Shown one piece after another: positions 1 to 9,075 of a stretch of 64,000 nt of DNA. The notes below the pieces were generated by a model, which was not told the origin of the DNA, ran no database searches, and saw only the letters and a program-made list of their open reading frames with translations. The stretch spans positions 248,001-312,000 of the forward strand of contig NZ_QPJM01000005.1 of the NCBI RefSeq assembly GCF_003337575.1, in the 5' to 3' direction. Positions within the stretch are counted from its first letter, which is position 1, and the number at the start of each line of letters is the position of its first letter. Made by a program: the position numbers and the translations under genes. The stretch comes from Phyllobacterium bourgognense (GTDB taxonomy: Bacteria; Pseudomonadota; Alphaproteobacteria; Rhizobiales; Rhizobiaceae).

Positions 1-1
1 A

Positions 2-301
2 GCAATATCGATGGCGTTGGCAGGAGGTGTTTTCGTCGCGGCTGAAAACCTGAACGATATTCAACGCATCTTCGGGGCCAGACGTCATCAGTCCAAGCGT
101 CTGGAAATGTTCACGCGACGGGAACATCAGGTCATTGACGTCCTGCGGCAGGGAAAAGCAAACAAGACGATTGCTTATGCCCTTGGGCTTGCTCCAAACA
201 CGGTGAAAGTTCACATGCGCAATATCCTAAGAAAGGTTCGGGCGACGAACCGGGCAGAAGCGATCTACAAAATCAACGCCCTGTTTGAGGAAATTTCTTA
301 A
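2..301 (+). CDS. LuxR-family response regulator, C-terminal part (cut by window edge)
   Basis: The reading frame is open to the left edge, so this is the 3' end of a longer gene. The visible part of about 99 residues holds a LuxR/GerE helix-turn-helix: TRREHQVIDVLRQGKANKTI, then ALGLAPNTVKVHMRNILRKV, then the AEA.YKINAL ending usual for NarL/FixJ-type regulators. The segment before it (LAGGVFVA) resembles the linker after a receiver domain, so the full protein is probably a two-component response regulator. The receiver lies outside the window and the target genes cannot be seen. It is followed by a clear terminator at about 358-388. Confidence 0.85.
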   Translation, partial: AISMALAGGVFVAAENLNDIQRIFGARRHQSKRLEMFTRREHQVIDVLRQGKANKTIAYALGLAPNTVKVHMRNILRKVRATNRAEAIYKINALFEEIS

Positions 302-357
302 AGCGTCGTTTAGCAAATAGAACGCTGTTAGGGGCGACGGGGGCCGCTCCTACAACT

Positions 358-388
358 GACCCTCCCTCTTGTGGAGGGTCCTTTTTTG
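358..388 (+). terminator. Rho-independent terminator after the LuxR-type regulator
   Basis: A perfect 8-bp stem (GACCCTCC at 358-365 with GGAGGGTC at 373-380) and a 7-base loop are followed at once by CTTTTTTG. It lies about 57 bases after the regulator stop. Confidence 0.9.
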
Positions 389-423
389 AATCTCGCACGG
401 ATGGGCAAATTTCATAATATTTT

Positions 424-448
424 GGAACCATCGGGAGCGGTACGCGTT
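424..448 (+). promoter_or_regulatory. Candidate sigma-EcfG (general stress) promoter
   Basis: GGAAC at 424-428 is followed after exactly 16 bases by CGTT at 445-448. This is the consensus of alphaproteobacterial EcfG-type general-stress promoters. It points to the small gene at 640, leaving a leader of about 185 bases. The same spacing recurs in front of the genes at 23825 and 25489. The rest of the 302-639 gap shows only the terminator at 358. Confidence 0.55.
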
Positions 449-639
449 GTATCTCTGCCAGGATGGCATTGGACAAGTTCCAAAAAGTATCCTGACACGA
501 GGCTCAGTATAGTCCACCAAAATGGGCTACCTGGGCCTCACCTGTCATCACGGGCAATGTGGTTAGGATTAATTCCTCTAAAATTGGATCGAACAGCGCT
601 TCCAGACGTTGAGCGAATTCAACCAGAAGGACGTCAGCT

Positions 640-945
640 ATGAACGCAGCCAATCTGCAGATCGAAGGTCTCTGTCTCGCCATTGCATCGATAAACCGGT
701 TGCTCGTGGCCAAGGGGCTTGTTTCGCAAGACGAGTTGGACGTCGCGTTTCAGAAAGCCGAGGCGACTGCCCATGGAGATAATCGTTTTGCCGAAGACCT
801 GTCCCCGTCCAACCGGGACGCTGTATGTTTTCCCATCAGGGTCCTCCAGGTCGCCAACGATACCGGAGCGGAAAAACCTTGGTCCTTCTCGGAATTGGCC
901 AAACTCGTTGGGGAAACCAAAGAACCTTACAATGATCAGCTCTAG
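640..945 (+). CDS. Small conserved-type hypothetical protein
   Basis: Soluble protein of 101 residues with no signal peptide or membrane segment. The N-terminal third (about residues 8-45) looks helical and contains LVAKGLVSQDELDVAFQKAE, a pattern seen in small proteins that begin with a two-helix 'never-mind' type element. I do not recognise a family with known function. The purine-rich GAAGGA about 10 bases upstream supports the ATG. It lies downstream of an EcfG-like promoter at 424-448, which suggests general-stress expression (inference). It converges with the pentapeptide protein at 954, only 8 bases away. Confidence 0.65.
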   Translation: MNAANLQIEGLCLAIASINRLLVAKGLVSQDELDVAFQKAEATAHGDNRFAEDLSPSNRDAVCFPIRVLQVANDTGAEKPWSFSELAKLVGETKEPYNDQL

Positions 946-953
946 GTAAGTTC

Positions 954-1655
954 TTAATCGGCCGTACAGGGCCAACTGCCGGGCGTAGATAAACCGGCCG
1001 GTAGTCTCGTTGACGTGTCACCACACGCAAGATCGATTTGAGACTGCTGCAGGCCTTGCGCCGCGGACAAGTCCACCCCCTCTATTCTGGTGCGGAACAT
1101 GAATGCACCTTCGAACACTGGCTTGCCCCCCATCGTGGCCCCTGTCAGGTCCGCGCGCGAAAGGTTGGCAAGGAAAAACCGTGCGTCTGTCAATACTGCC
1201 TTTTGGAAATTTGCGCGCCCAAGCTCTGCCTTCTCAAAGTTTGCTTTCTTCAAGCTTGCTCCGCTGAAATCGCCGCGCTGAAATTCCGCACTGGCGAAAG
1301 ATGCGCCATCGGCAGAAACATTGGTGAAATTTGATCGATAGGCTTCAACCCTGGAAAAATTGGCATTCTCGGCTTTGGCACCCGCCAAGGACGCCCGCAT
1401 CAAACTGGCCTTTTCGAAATTTGCTGAGTTGACGTTGGAATTGCCCAGATCCGTTGCATTGAAATCGGTTCCGGTCAGATTAGCTCCTTCCAGATTGCTC
1501 CCCGGAATGATGATGCTTTTCTTGTTGCACTCACTCCAGTCAAGGCCTGGCGAGGCCATGCTGCCGCAATCCGCTGCCGCGGCCGCCCCACACCCATATG
1601 TAGACGCGGCGGTTGAAACAACCAACACGAAAGCCAGGGACATAATTGTTCGCAT
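954..1655 (-). CDS. Secreted pentapeptide-repeat protein
   Basis: 233 residues. An N-terminal signal peptide (about residues 1-27, ending near CGAAAAA) is followed by a long run of A(D/N)LXX repeats from about residue 50 to 190, for example ANLTGTDF, ANFEKASL, ADLTGATM. Such repeats fold as a right-handed quadrilateral beta helix. Four Cys (CGSM, CNKK, ACGD, PCTA) could form disulfides in the periplasm, which fits export. The molecular role of these secreted forms is mostly unknown, and nothing here points to the DNA-gyrase-mimic subgroup. It appears to be a single-gene unit transcribed leftward. Confidence 0.85.
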   Translation of the reverse strand: MRTIMSLAFVLVVSTAASTYGCGAAAAADCGSMASPGLDWSECNKKSIIIPGSNLEGANLTGTDFNATDLGNSNVNSANFEKASLMRASLAGAKAENANFSRVEAYRSNFTNVSADGASFASAEFQRGDFSGASLKKANFEKAELGRANFQKAVLTDARFFLANLSRADLTGATMGGKPVFEGAFMFRTRIEGVDLSAAQGLQQSQIDLACGDTSTRLPAGLSTPGSWPCTAD

Positions 1656-1762
1656 TGCTGAAAAGACTCCTCGTTAATCGGGAGAATGGCGCCTTGCCGA
1701 CTGAAATTCAATTCGGATAATTGCGCGGCGCAGATATTGTGTGATGCGGCTCGACTGAACCC

Positions 1763-3214
1763 CTAGGCCTGATGCCCGCTTATGTCAGAGCCCGCGTTGG
1801 GCGAGAAGCGCCTGTTCCAGATCGTCGCGGTGAGCGAGATTGCAGTCACGACGAGAAACGCCACGGAAAAGTCGCCAAGCTTGGGGTCGGTGTGATCTTG
1901 CACAAGCATCGATGTGTTCAGGGCCAATGCGCCGACGCAGATGCCGAGCGAAAGCATCAATTGCTGGAAGGTCGTATAGAAGCTCGTTGCCGAACTCATT
2001 CGTTCCCGATCGATCTGGTCATAGGCGACGATATTGTAGGCCGTGAACTGGAACGACATGAAGAACCCGCAAAAGAACAGGATCGTGAAGATGAGCCAGA
2101 TTGGCCAATCCGGACGAAAGAACGCACAGAGCGCGTAGCCGAGCGTCGAAATCCAGCCAATGACAGTCAGACTGTTGCGGAAACCGTATCGTCTCAGGAT
2201 TTTGCCGGCTGTCGCCTTCATCAGCATCGATCCCAGCGCCGTTGCAACCACGATGCCACCAGCCGAAGCGGCCGAAAGCCCGAACTGCAGTTGCAGCATG
2301 AGTGGCAATAGAAATGGTTGTGCGCCCTGCGTGATACGGGTCAGCGAACCAGCCATGACCGACTCCTTGAAACTTGGAACCCGCATCAGGGAAAAATCGA
2401 GGATCGGTGACGGGTGGTTGCGCGCATGGCGCAGGTAGGCGGCACCGAAGACGAGACCGATGGCGATCAGAAGAATGGACGTCCCCGCCTCGCCGCTTCG
2501 ACTGGACATTTCGAATCCGAACAGCAGCGAACCGAGCGAGACACCGGAAAGAAACAGTCCGAAGGTGTCGAACTTGCCCTTCGATTCACCCTTGAACTCC
2601 TCGATGTATATCGAAACCAGGATGAACCCGAGAATGCCGATGGGAACGTTGATGTAGAAAATCCAGCGCCAATCGAGATAAGTGACGATCAAGCCGCCAA
2701 CTGGCGGTCCGAGGATCGGGCCTATAAGCGCGGGCACAAGCAGCCATGACATGGCCGCAACGAAGTCCTTGCGCTGGACGCTGCGCATGAGGACGAGACG
2801 CCCGACCGGCATCATCATGGCGCCGCCAAGCCCCTGGATGAGCCGGGCAAATACCAGAAATGTCAGGTTCGGCGCTTGGGCACAGAGAATCGATCCAAGC
2901 GTGAATACGGCGATCGCCGTGCGAAAAACCGTGCGGGATCCAAACCGGTCTGCCACCCGGCCGCTGGCAGGAATAAAGATCGCCAGGCTCAGGAGATACG
3001 ACGTCAGCGCGATACTCATCGATGGCGGGCTGACGCCGAAATCCCGCGCCATTGTCGGCAGCGCGGTCGCAAGGACTGTTGCGTCGAGCTGCTCCATGAA
3101 CATGGCGCTGGCGATGATCAGGGCGATCAGTCGAAAATTTGGAGCCGGTTTTAGAGTCGTCCCAATGGGAGCGCTCGGCTGGCCGGTAGCGACCTGACAA
3201 GTCTGGTCTGACAT
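1763..3214 (-). CDS. MFS drug-resistance transporter, DHA2 (EmrB/QacA-like)
   Basis: 483 residues with about 14 hydrophobic segments. Near TM1 it has the LDATVLATALP motif typical of the DHA2 family, then GRVADRFGSRTVF (the MFS loop 2-3 motif) and RLIQGLGGAMMMPVG (motif C region). It should be an inner-membrane proton-driven exporter of small toxic compounds; the substrate cannot be read. I chose the ATG at 3214, which begins MSDQTCQ, because the upstream GTG at 3277 adds 21 residues without a ribosome site or family match. The exporter at 9076-10512 is a related paralogue. No partner HlyD-type fusion protein lies next to it. Confidence 0.85.
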   Translation of the reverse strand: MSDQTCQVATGQPSAPIGTTLKPAPNFRLIALIIASAMFMEQLDATVLATALPTMARDFGVSPPSMSIALTSYLLSLAIFIPASGRVADRFGSRTVFRTAIAVFTLGSILCAQAPNLTFLVFARLIQGLGGAMMMPVGRLVLMRSVQRKDFVAAMSWLLVPALIGPILGPPVGGLIVTYLDWRWIFYINVPIGILGFILVSIYIEEFKGESKGKFDTFGLFLSGVSLGSLLFGFEMSSRSGEAGTSILLIAIGLVFGAAYLRHARNHPSPILDFSLMRVPSFKESVMAGSLTRITQGAQPFLLPLMLQLQFGLSAASAGGIVVATALGSMLMKATAGKILRRYGFRNSLTVIGWISTLGYALCAFFRPDWPIWLIFTILFFCGFFMSFQFTAYNIVAYDQIDRERMSSATSFYTTFQQLMLSLGICVGALALNTSMLVQDHTDPKLGDFSVAFLVVTAISLTATIWNRRFSPNAGSDISGHQA

Positions 3215-3603
3215 CGCTGGAATAGCTCTCGATGGCACGGTTGGATCGAGATGGACGCAACCGTAGATAGTAAGCACTTAGTGGCTTGGATGAGGGGGAT
3301 ATAATCCTCGACGCTGGCCATGGCCATATGTCTTTTCGCTTTTCTGCATGGCGCGACAAAAAAGCCTCAGGTTGAATCAAGCTCGTTGTCACAACCCCCG
3401 AGCCCAGTTCGCGGGAAATTTCGCTTACGGATATTTTCTGGTCTCTCATTTTCATCGGGTCCGGTGCCGGCAGGACAATAATTTTCAAAAATCCGCCATC
3501 TCCAAAATAATATGCCTCTTAATACACGACCAATTCAGTAGAGTATTGGTGCCAGGCAGCCATATGAGCTCTGCCGACAAGTCTTGATCAATGGGAGCGC
3601 ACA
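3215..3603. other. Divergent intergenic region between exporter and redoxin
   Basis: About 390 bases, AT-rich from 3480 onward. It must hold the promoters for the leftward exporter and the rightward redoxin cluster. I see no convincing consensus promoter, operator or small gene here. Long overlapping frames in this stretch lack ribosome sites. Confidence 0.5.
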
Positions 3604-4191
3604 ATGCCTAAGACAGAATCAAACGCCATTACGCTCGGCACAAAAGCCGCTGACTTCATTTTGCCGGATGCGGACGGCAAGCTCTACGAGCTTTCGAGCT
3701 TCTCCGAAAAACCCGCTTTGCTCGTCGCTTTCATCTCCAACCGCTGTACGTTCGTTGTGTTGCTGCGCGAAGCGCTGGCAGAGTTTGCGCTCGAATATGC
3801 GCCGAAAGGATTGCAGATCGTCGCCATCAACAGCAATGACGCGAAGGCGCATCCGGAAGAAACGCTCGCGCGCATCGGTGAGGAAGCCGCCAACTTCGGC
3901 TATTCATTCCCGTATTTGAAGGACGAGTCACAGACCGTCGCCAAGGCCTATCGCGCCGTCTGTACGCCCGATCTGTTCCTTTTCGATGCGGAGCGCCGCC
4001 TGGCCTATCACGGCCAGTTCGATGATGCGCGTCCCGGCAATGGCAAGCCTGTCACAGGCGCGGATATCAGAGCTGCGGTCGATGCTGTCCTCCTTGGCCA
4101 GAAGCCATCTGATAAGCAGGTCGCATCCATCGGCTGCAACATCAAATGGCTGGAAGGCAATGAGCCGGCCCCCCTCTCCCACGCTGCCTGA
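3604..4191 (+). CDS. Thioredoxin-fold redoxin (AhpC/TSA-like), redox-cysteine motif reduced
   Basis: 195 residues. GTKAADFILPDADGKLY and LLVAFISN at residues 10-45 are the beta-alpha entry of the thioredoxin-like peroxiredoxin family. Members usually carry a CxxC-like or NHCPFV active site. Here the matching segment is SNRCTFVV, with a single Cys and Thr in place of Pro, so peroxidase or disulfide chemistry may be altered. YLKDESQTVAKAY and CTPDLFLFD (the conserved Cys-Thr-Pro loop) follow, then YHGQFDDARPGN. GGGAGC before the ATG is a fair ribosome site. It starts the flavoprotein/ferredoxin/ABC cluster and may supply or accept electrons for it (inference). Confidence 0.8.
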   Translation: MPKTESNAITLGTKAADFILPDADGKLYELSSFSEKPALLVAFISNRCTFVVLLREALAEFALEYAPKGLQIVAINSNDAKAHPEETLARIGEEAANFGYSFPYLKDESQTVAKAYRAVCTPDLFLFDAERRLAYHGQFDDARPGNGKPVTGADIRAAVDAVLLGQKPSDKQVASIGCNIKWLEGNEPAPLSHAA

Positions 4192-4204
4192 GAATTCCGA
4201 ACGC

Positions 4205-5836
4205 ATGTCATCTGATCGGGTAAAATCCACCAGCAATGATCCACTGCATTTGCAAGCGGATGTGCTGGTCCTTGGCGGCGGCCCTTCCGGCGCGTGGGCG
4301 GCGCTGGCTGCTGCCGAAGATGGAGCTCGTGTTGTCCTTGCTGACAAGGGCTATCTTGGTACGAGCGGCGCCACGGCTCCGTCCAACACCGGAACCTGGT
4401 GCGTACCGCCGGGTGAAAATCGTGCTCAGGCTGTCGAGCGGCGCTGGCAGCGTACCGGCGGGCTTGCCGATCAGCGCTGGATGCTGCGCTGCGTCGATCA
4501 GGCTTACGAAAATCTGGTGAAGCTCTCCGAATGGGGCTACCTGTTTCCGCAAGAAGATGACGGCCGGCTCTATATCGCCAACCTTCGCGGTCCGGACTAC
4601 ATGCGTTTCATGCGACGGCGGGTGCTGAAGGCGGGCGTTACCGTGCTTGACCATCACCCTGCCCTTGAACTTCTGTCGAATGGCGATGCGATCACAGGGG
4701 CTTCCGGCGTTGACCGGCAGCGCAACCGCGACTGGAGCATAGAGGCAAAAGCCGTTGTCCTCGCAACCGGCGGATGTGCTTTCCACGAGCGTATCCTCGG
4801 AGCAACCGGCCTCACCGGGGATGGCTACCTGATGGCTGCGGAAGCCGGGGCGCATCTTTCCGGCATGGAGTTCACCGGGAAATACACGCTTGCCCCTTAT
4901 GAAACGTCGCTCAACAAGGGACTGCCCTACAGATGGGCCACATTCTACCGCGAGGACGGCTCACCTCTCCTTGACGCAAATGGCGAGCAAGTTTCCAACG
5001 GCATTGGCGAGCGCGAGAGGGATATTGCGAAGGCACTGATAGACGGTCCGGTTTTTGCCCGTCTCGACCATGCCGAGCCCGCCTTGCAGGATTGGCTACG
5101 CCGCGGCCAGCCTAATTGCTTCGTGCCACATGACCGCGCTGGCATCGATCCGTTCAAGGACTTGTTCCGCATCACATTGCGGGCTGAAGGCACGGTACGA
5201 GGCACAGGCGGCATCATGCTCGCGACCGCCGATTGCGGCACCGGTGTTCCCGGGCTCTACGTCGCAGGGGACGCAGCCAGCCGCGAGAACATGACAGGTG
5301 CGGTGTCGGGCGGCGGCGCGGTCAATTCATCCTGGGCTATCGCCAGCGGCTGGTGGTCAGGCAAAGGGGCTTCGACCCACGCGCGCAAATCGGCACGGAA
5401 CGCCTTCCGTTCCATCTCGAAACCGCTTGGCGAAGCGGGACTGCGACCGGCTGGAAACGCTCGCGCGAACCTGCGCACCGCTGAAATCATCGAAGCTGTT
5501 CGCGCCGAAGTCATACCGCTCGAAAAGAACTATTTTCGCGACGGTACGACCTTGCACACCAGTAGCGAGCGGCTGGAGAGCCTGTGGAATGATGTGCGTC
5601 AACACCTTCACGCAGAAGGTGTGGACCGCGTGCGCAGTCGCGAGACCGCATCGATCACAGCCTCGGCGCGCTGGTCGCTTGCCTCCGCGCTCGCGCGCAA
5701 TGAAAGCCGCGGCATGCACCGGCGTGGCGACCGTCCCGGTAATGATCCAGCATTCGCCCGGCGCATCCTCGTGAGCGGGGTCGATGCTATCACCATTGGC
5801 GAAGCGCAAATCAGTCGCGAGGGCATCGCGTCATGA
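4205..5836 (+). CDS. FAD-dependent oxidoreductase, fumarate reductase/AprA-like flavoprotein
   Basis: 543 residues. A Rossmann dinucleotide motif (VLVLGGGPSGAWAALAAAED) lies at about residues 20-40. TGDGYLMAAEAGAHLSGMEF follows near 200, and the late FAD-contact segment GLYVAGDAASRENMTGAVSG near 350 is typical of the succinate dehydrogenase/fumarate reductase/aspartate oxidase/AprA flavoprotein superfamily. The start at 4205 is preferred to ATGs further upstream, which would run through the redoxin gene. Its last four bases overlap the ferredoxin gene (ATGA), so the two are surely co-translated, like the AprA/AprB pair of adenylylsulfate reductase. The substrate is unknown. The adjoining importer suggests a sulfur compound (inference). 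Confidence 0.8.
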   Translation: MSSDRVKSTSNDPLHLQADVLVLGGGPSGAWAALAAAEDGARVVLADKGYLGTSGATAPSNTGTWCVPPGENRAQAVERRWQRTGGLADQRWMLRCVDQAYENLVKLSEWGYLFPQEDDGRLYIANLRGPDYMRFMRRRVLKAGVTVLDHHPALELLSNGDAITGASGVDRQRNRDWSIEAKAVVLATGGCAFHERILGATGLTGDGYLMAAEAGAHLSGMEFTGKYTLAPYETSLNKGLPYRWATFYREDGSPLLDANGEQVSNGIGERERDIAKALIDGPVFARLDHAEPALQDWLRRGQPNCFVPHDRAGIDPFKDLFRITLRAEGTVRGTGGIMLATADCGTGVPGLYVAGDAASRENMTGAVSGGGAVNSSWAIASGWWSGKGASTHARKSARNAFRSISKPLGEAGLRPAGNARANLRTAEIIEAVRAEVIPLEKNYFRDGTTLHTSSERLESLWNDVRQHLHAEGVDRVRSRETASITASARWSLASALARNESRGMHRRGDRPGNDPAFARRILVSGVDAITIGEAQISREGIAS

Positions 5837-6162
5837 TTGAGATTGTCTCCGCAAGCCGTTGTATTGAATGCGATATATGCGTCAAGGTTTGCCCAGCGAA
5901 TGTGTTCGACGCGGTGCCGGATTCAGCACCCATTATAGCGCGCCAAGACGATTGCCAGACTTGCTACCTCTGCGAAATCTATTGTCCCGTCGATGCGCTC
6001 TACGTCGCGCATCGCGCGGAAGGCCACTTTCCGATCACAGAAGCCGAGGTCGAGGAACGCAATCTGTTTGGCAGTTATGCGCGCGCGCTCGGCTGGAAAC
6101 GCGGCAAGGCTGGTGGAACCGAACATGATCCGACGCATCGCATTCGCGTCGCGGCAGTTTGA
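5833..6162 (+). CDS. Ferredoxin with two 4Fe-4S clusters
   Basis: 109 residues. Two complete CxxCxxCxxxCP motifs are visible: CIECDICVKVCP at residues 12-23 and CQTCYLCEIYCP at about 41-52, so two [4Fe-4S] clusters are expected. Its size and cluster layout resemble the beta subunit of adenylylsulfate reductase (AprB). It overlaps the flavoprotein by four bases and precedes the ABC ATPase by 12 bases, so it most likely passes electrons to or from the flavoprotein. The tail after residue 60 has no recognisable domain. Confidence 0.85.
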   Translation: MIEIVSASRCIECDICVKVCPANVFDAVPDSAPIIARQDDCQTCYLCEIYCPVDALYVAHRAEGHFPITEAEVEERNLFGSYARALGWKRGKAGGTEHDPTHRIRVAAV

Positions 6163-6174
6163 AGGAGAATGCAA

Positions 6175-7011
6175 ATGGACCGAATTGTCGTCTCCGGCAT
6201 CAGAAAAACCTTCCAGCTCAAGCCGGGTCAATATGTGACTGTCGACGGCGAGGAGACTGATCGCGTCACTGTCCTCGATGGCGTCGATCTGAACATCCGC
6301 AAGGGCGAGTTCATCACGCTTGTTGGTCCGAGCGGCAGCGGCAAATCCGTACTGCTCGATATCATCGGCGGGTTGACACAGGCGAGCAAGGGCATCGTGC
6401 AACTGGATGGCACCACCATCACCAGGCCCGATCCCAAGACGGGTTATGTGTTCCAGCAATATGCGCTGTTTCCTTGGCGCACCGCCCTGTCGAACATCGA
6501 ATATGCCCTGGAGGTGCGTGGTGTGCCAAAACGCGAACGGACTGATCGCGCGCGATATTTCCTCGCTCTGTTCGGATTGTCCGGCTTCGAAGACCGCTAT
6601 CCCAATCAGCTTTCCGGTGGAATGCAGCAGCGCGTGGCCATCGCACGCGCCTTGGCAAGCAATCCTGAAGTGCTGTTGATGGATGAACCGTTCGCAGCGC
6701 TCGATGCGCAGACGCGCGAAATCCTGCAAAGCGAACTTCTCAAGATCTGGGAGAAGATCAACACGACCGTCATCTTCGTCACGCACTCCATCGATGAGGC
6801 GATTTATCTAGCCGACCGCATCGTTGTGATGACCGCTCGTCCCGGCACGGTGAAGGAGATTATCGATATCGATCTGCCGCGCCCGCGCGATGGCGACATT
6901 CGATCCAGCACGGAATTCAACGCGCATCGCGCCCGCGTTTGGAAAGCACTGCGCGACGAAGTCAACAAGGCGCAAAAGGATTGGGCGTTGTCGCCTGCCT
7001 ACGCCAACTAA
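6175..7011 (+). CDS. ABC transporter ATP-binding protein (SsuB/TauB/NrtD type)
   Basis: 278 residues. Walker [10 protein letters not shown]-loop [16 protein letters not shown], signature [15 protein letters not shown], Walker [13 protein letters not shown] and the switch histidine in [10 protein letters not shown] are all intact. These are hallmarks of the nitrate/sulfonate/taurine import ATPases. The GAAGGAG at 6161-6167 is 7 bases from the ATG at 6175 but only one base from an earlier ATG at 6169, so 6175 is the better start. A segment of about 15 residues before the first strand ([18 protein letters not shown]) is longer than in typical SsuB. Confidence 0.9.
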   Translation: MDRIVVSGIRKTFQLKPGQYVTVDGEETDRVTVLDGVDLNIRKGEFITLVGPSGSGKSVLLDIIGGLTQASKGIVQLDGTTITRPDPKTGYVFQQYALFPWRTALSNIEYALEVRGVPKRERTDRARYFLALFGLSGFEDRYPNQLSGGMQQRVAIARALASNPEVLLMDEPFAALDAQTREILQSELLKIWEKINTTVIFVTHSIDEAIYLADRIVVMTARPGTVKEIIDIDLPRPRDGDIRSSTEFNAHRARVWKALRDEVNKAQKDWALSPAYAN

Positions 7012-7030
7012 AGATCCAGGGAACGGAAAC

Positions 7031-7897
7031 ATGGCCTACATCAGCGAAAAACCAGGCATCGGCGTCAGGTTGCCATCCATTGCAGCGGGCAGTGCTACCC
7101 GGCCCGCCCGCAAGCACAAGACGGCGCGCGGTGATGGCACATTCAGCTATGGCCTGCCCTTGCTCATGCTGTTTTTCCTGCTGTGGGAAATCGCACCGCG
7201 TCTCGGCTGGCTTAATCCGATCTTCTTCCCCCCGCTCAGTGATGTCTGCCGCTCATGGTTCGGCTTGGCAGAAAGCGGCGTCCTCGCCAAGCATATCGGC
7301 ATCAGCCTGCAGCGGGCAGCGATCGGCTTTGGATTGGCGACGATCGTCGCTGTTCCGCTCGGGTTCCTGATGGGGCGTTATTCGCTCTTCGAAAAGATTT
7401 CCGATCTGCTGGTTCAGACCCTCCGCAACACATCGCAGTTTGCCCTGTTACCGGTCTTCATTCTGCTCCTCGGTATAGGCGAAGCGTCCAAGATTGCGAT
7501 CACCTTCTATTCGTCGGTGTTCTTCCTGCTGGTGAACACGATCAGCGGCGTCAAGGCAGTCGATCCGCTGCTGTTGAAAGCGGCCCGCTCGATGGGAACA
7601 TCAGATGTCGATCTGTTCCGCAAAGTCATCCTTCCGGCGAGCATTCCCTCGATCGTTGCCGGTGCGCGTCTCGCGGTGAAATCATCCATCTTCGCGGTTA
7701 TCGGTGCCGAGATGCTCGCTGCCAAATCTGGCCTCGGTTACCTCATCCAGCAATCGCAGCTGATGATGGAAACCGGCGATATGTATGCCGGCATTCTGAC
7801 CATGACACTCATCGGGCTGATCGTGAATTACCTGCTGGTCTGGTTTGAGCGTTGGGCGACCTCGTGGAAGGGCCAATCCGACACCTCACCTCACTGA
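7031..7897 (+). CDS. ABC transporter permease (SsuC/TauC type)
   Basis: 288 residues with about six membrane segments after a basic N-terminal tail. The cytoplasmic EAA loop reads KAARSMGTSDVDLFRKVILP, followed by IVAGARLAVKSSIFAVIGAE, close to sulfonate and taurine permeases. AGGGAACGG sits about 7 bases before the ATG. It lies 19 bases after the ATPase and should form the homodimeric membrane channel of the importer. Confidence 0.9.
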   Translation: MAYISEKPGIGVRLPSIAAGSATRPARKHKTARGDGTFSYGLPLLMLFFLLWEIAPRLGWLNPIFFPPLSDVCRSWFGLAESGVLAKHIGISLQRAAIGFGLATIVAVPLGFLMGRYSLFEKISDLLVQTLRNTSQFALLPVFILLLGIGEASKIAITFYSSVFFLLVNTISGVKAVDPLLLKAARSMGTSDVDLFRKVILPASIPSIVAGARLAVKSSIFAVIGAEMLAAKSGLGYLIQQSQLMMETGDMYAGILTMTLIGLIVNYLLVWFERWATSWKGQSDTSPH

Positions 7898-7931
7898 AAC
7901 CTCTGCTAAACGCCAATGAAGGAACCATATT

Positions 7932-8960
7932 ATGACAATTTCAAACAACGGCGTTTTGCGCCGGACTCTGATAAAGACCATCGCCGCCGCGCTGCTTGGT
8001 TTGACAAGCTTCGCCCTGCCCGCCATCGCACAGGAAAAGCCGGATGTCATTCGCATCGGCAGTACCGCACCTGGCCATCTGAAATTCATTCTCGCCCAGC
8101 ATGATGGCTGGCTGGAAAAGGAATTCGCCAAGGACGGCATCAAGGTTGAGCTCGTGAGCTTTACTGGCGGCGGCTCTGAGGCAACCACCGCCCTCGCCAC
8201 TGGCGCTATCGAGGTCACCTACACTGGCAACAACCCTGCCCTGCGCGTCGCTGCATCGGGTGCTGATGTCAAGCTGATCGGCATTTCCAGTTTCGTTAAA
8301 ACAGGCGGCTCGGCCATCATCGTTCCAACGAACTCGCCGCTGAAGACCGTCGCCGACTTGAAGGGCAAGAAGGTTGCATATCTTGCCGGCACAGTGCGTC
8401 ACTCGAACTTCAGCAAGGCGCTGAAAGCCGCCGGCTTGAAGACCGACGATGTGGAATCACTCAATCTGCCGTTCGAGGCGTCAGGCCCTGCGCTGCTGCG
8501 CGGTGATATCGACGCAATCGTGGAGACGGACAGCACGGCGGCAAAACTCGTCGACACCGGCCAGGCTCGCATTCTTCTCGATGGATCGGAGCACCCCGAA
8601 TGGGCCGTGCCGAACGTCATTTCGGTCAATGGCGCCTTTGCGGAAAAATATCCCGATCTGGTCAAACGCCTGCTGAAGGTAGATATCCAGATTTCGCGCT
8701 GGGCCGACGCGCACCCGGAAGACACGATCAAGATTTTTGTCGACGAAACAAAGTCCTCGGAAAAATCCGTACGCAAGACCTATAAGGATGGTGTGTTCTA
8801 TCAGGACCCGAAGATTACCGACGAAGCGCTCAATTCGCTCAAGGAAGAAGAGAAGTTCATGGCAGAGGCAAAGCTTCTGAAAGGAACGATCGATTACAGC
8901 AAATGGGTCGATACCAGCTATCTCGACGCTGCCTACAAGCAACTCGACGCCAATCAATAA
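7932..8960 (+). CDS. ABC transporter substrate-binding protein (SsuA-like, sulfonate/nitrate family)
   Basis: 342 residues. The signal peptide ends near residue 34 (LPAIAQ). The mature part has the SsuA-type flow: VIRIGSTAPGHLKFILAQHD, then VELVSFTGGGSEATTALATG, then VAYLAGTVRHSNFSKAL. It should bind the substrate in the periplasm and deliver it to the permease at 7031. The substrate cannot be fixed from sequence; alkanesulfonates, taurine, sulfate esters and related compounds are typical for the family. AAGGAA precedes the ATG. A GC-rich hairpin at 8989-9013 follows the gene. Confidence 0.88.
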   Translation: MTISNNGVLRRTLIKTIAAALLGLTSFALPAIAQEKPDVIRIGSTAPGHLKFILAQHDGWLEKEFAKDGIKVELVSFTGGGSEATTALATGAIEVTYTGNNPALRVAASGADVKLIGISSFVKTGGSAIIVPTNSPLKTVADLKGKKVAYLAGTVRHSNFSKALKAAGLKTDDVESLNLPFEASGPALLRGDIDAIVETDSTAAKLVDTGQARILLDGSEHPEWAVPNVISVNGAFAEKYPDLVKRLLKVDIQISRWADAHPEDTIKIFVDETKSSEKSVRKTYKDGVFYQDPKITDEALNSLKEEEKFMAEAKLLKGTIDYSKWVDTSYLDAAYKQLDANQ

Positions 8961-8988
8961 TCCGCGAGTGACGTTGACAAATCCGGTT

Positions 8989-9013
8989 GCCGGGCCTGAA
9001 TTGCGGGCCCGGC
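8989..9013 (+). terminator. GC-rich hairpin after the substrate-binding gene
   Basis: GCCGGGCC at 8989-8996 pairs with GGCCCGGC at 9006-9013. Only a weak T-rich stretch follows (CACTTTGAT), so it may attenuate rather than fully stop transcription before the exporter at 9076. Confidence 0.5.
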
Positions 9014-9075
9014 ACTTTGATATTGGGCTGCGCAGCGCCGCGGCCATCCTGCATGAAATATACTGAGGTTATGAA

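Noticed and set aside
3986-4204. N-terminal extension of the flavoprotein frame into the redoxin gene
   Set aside because: It would overlap the redoxin by 200 bases in another frame; the motif-bearing part begins after 4205.
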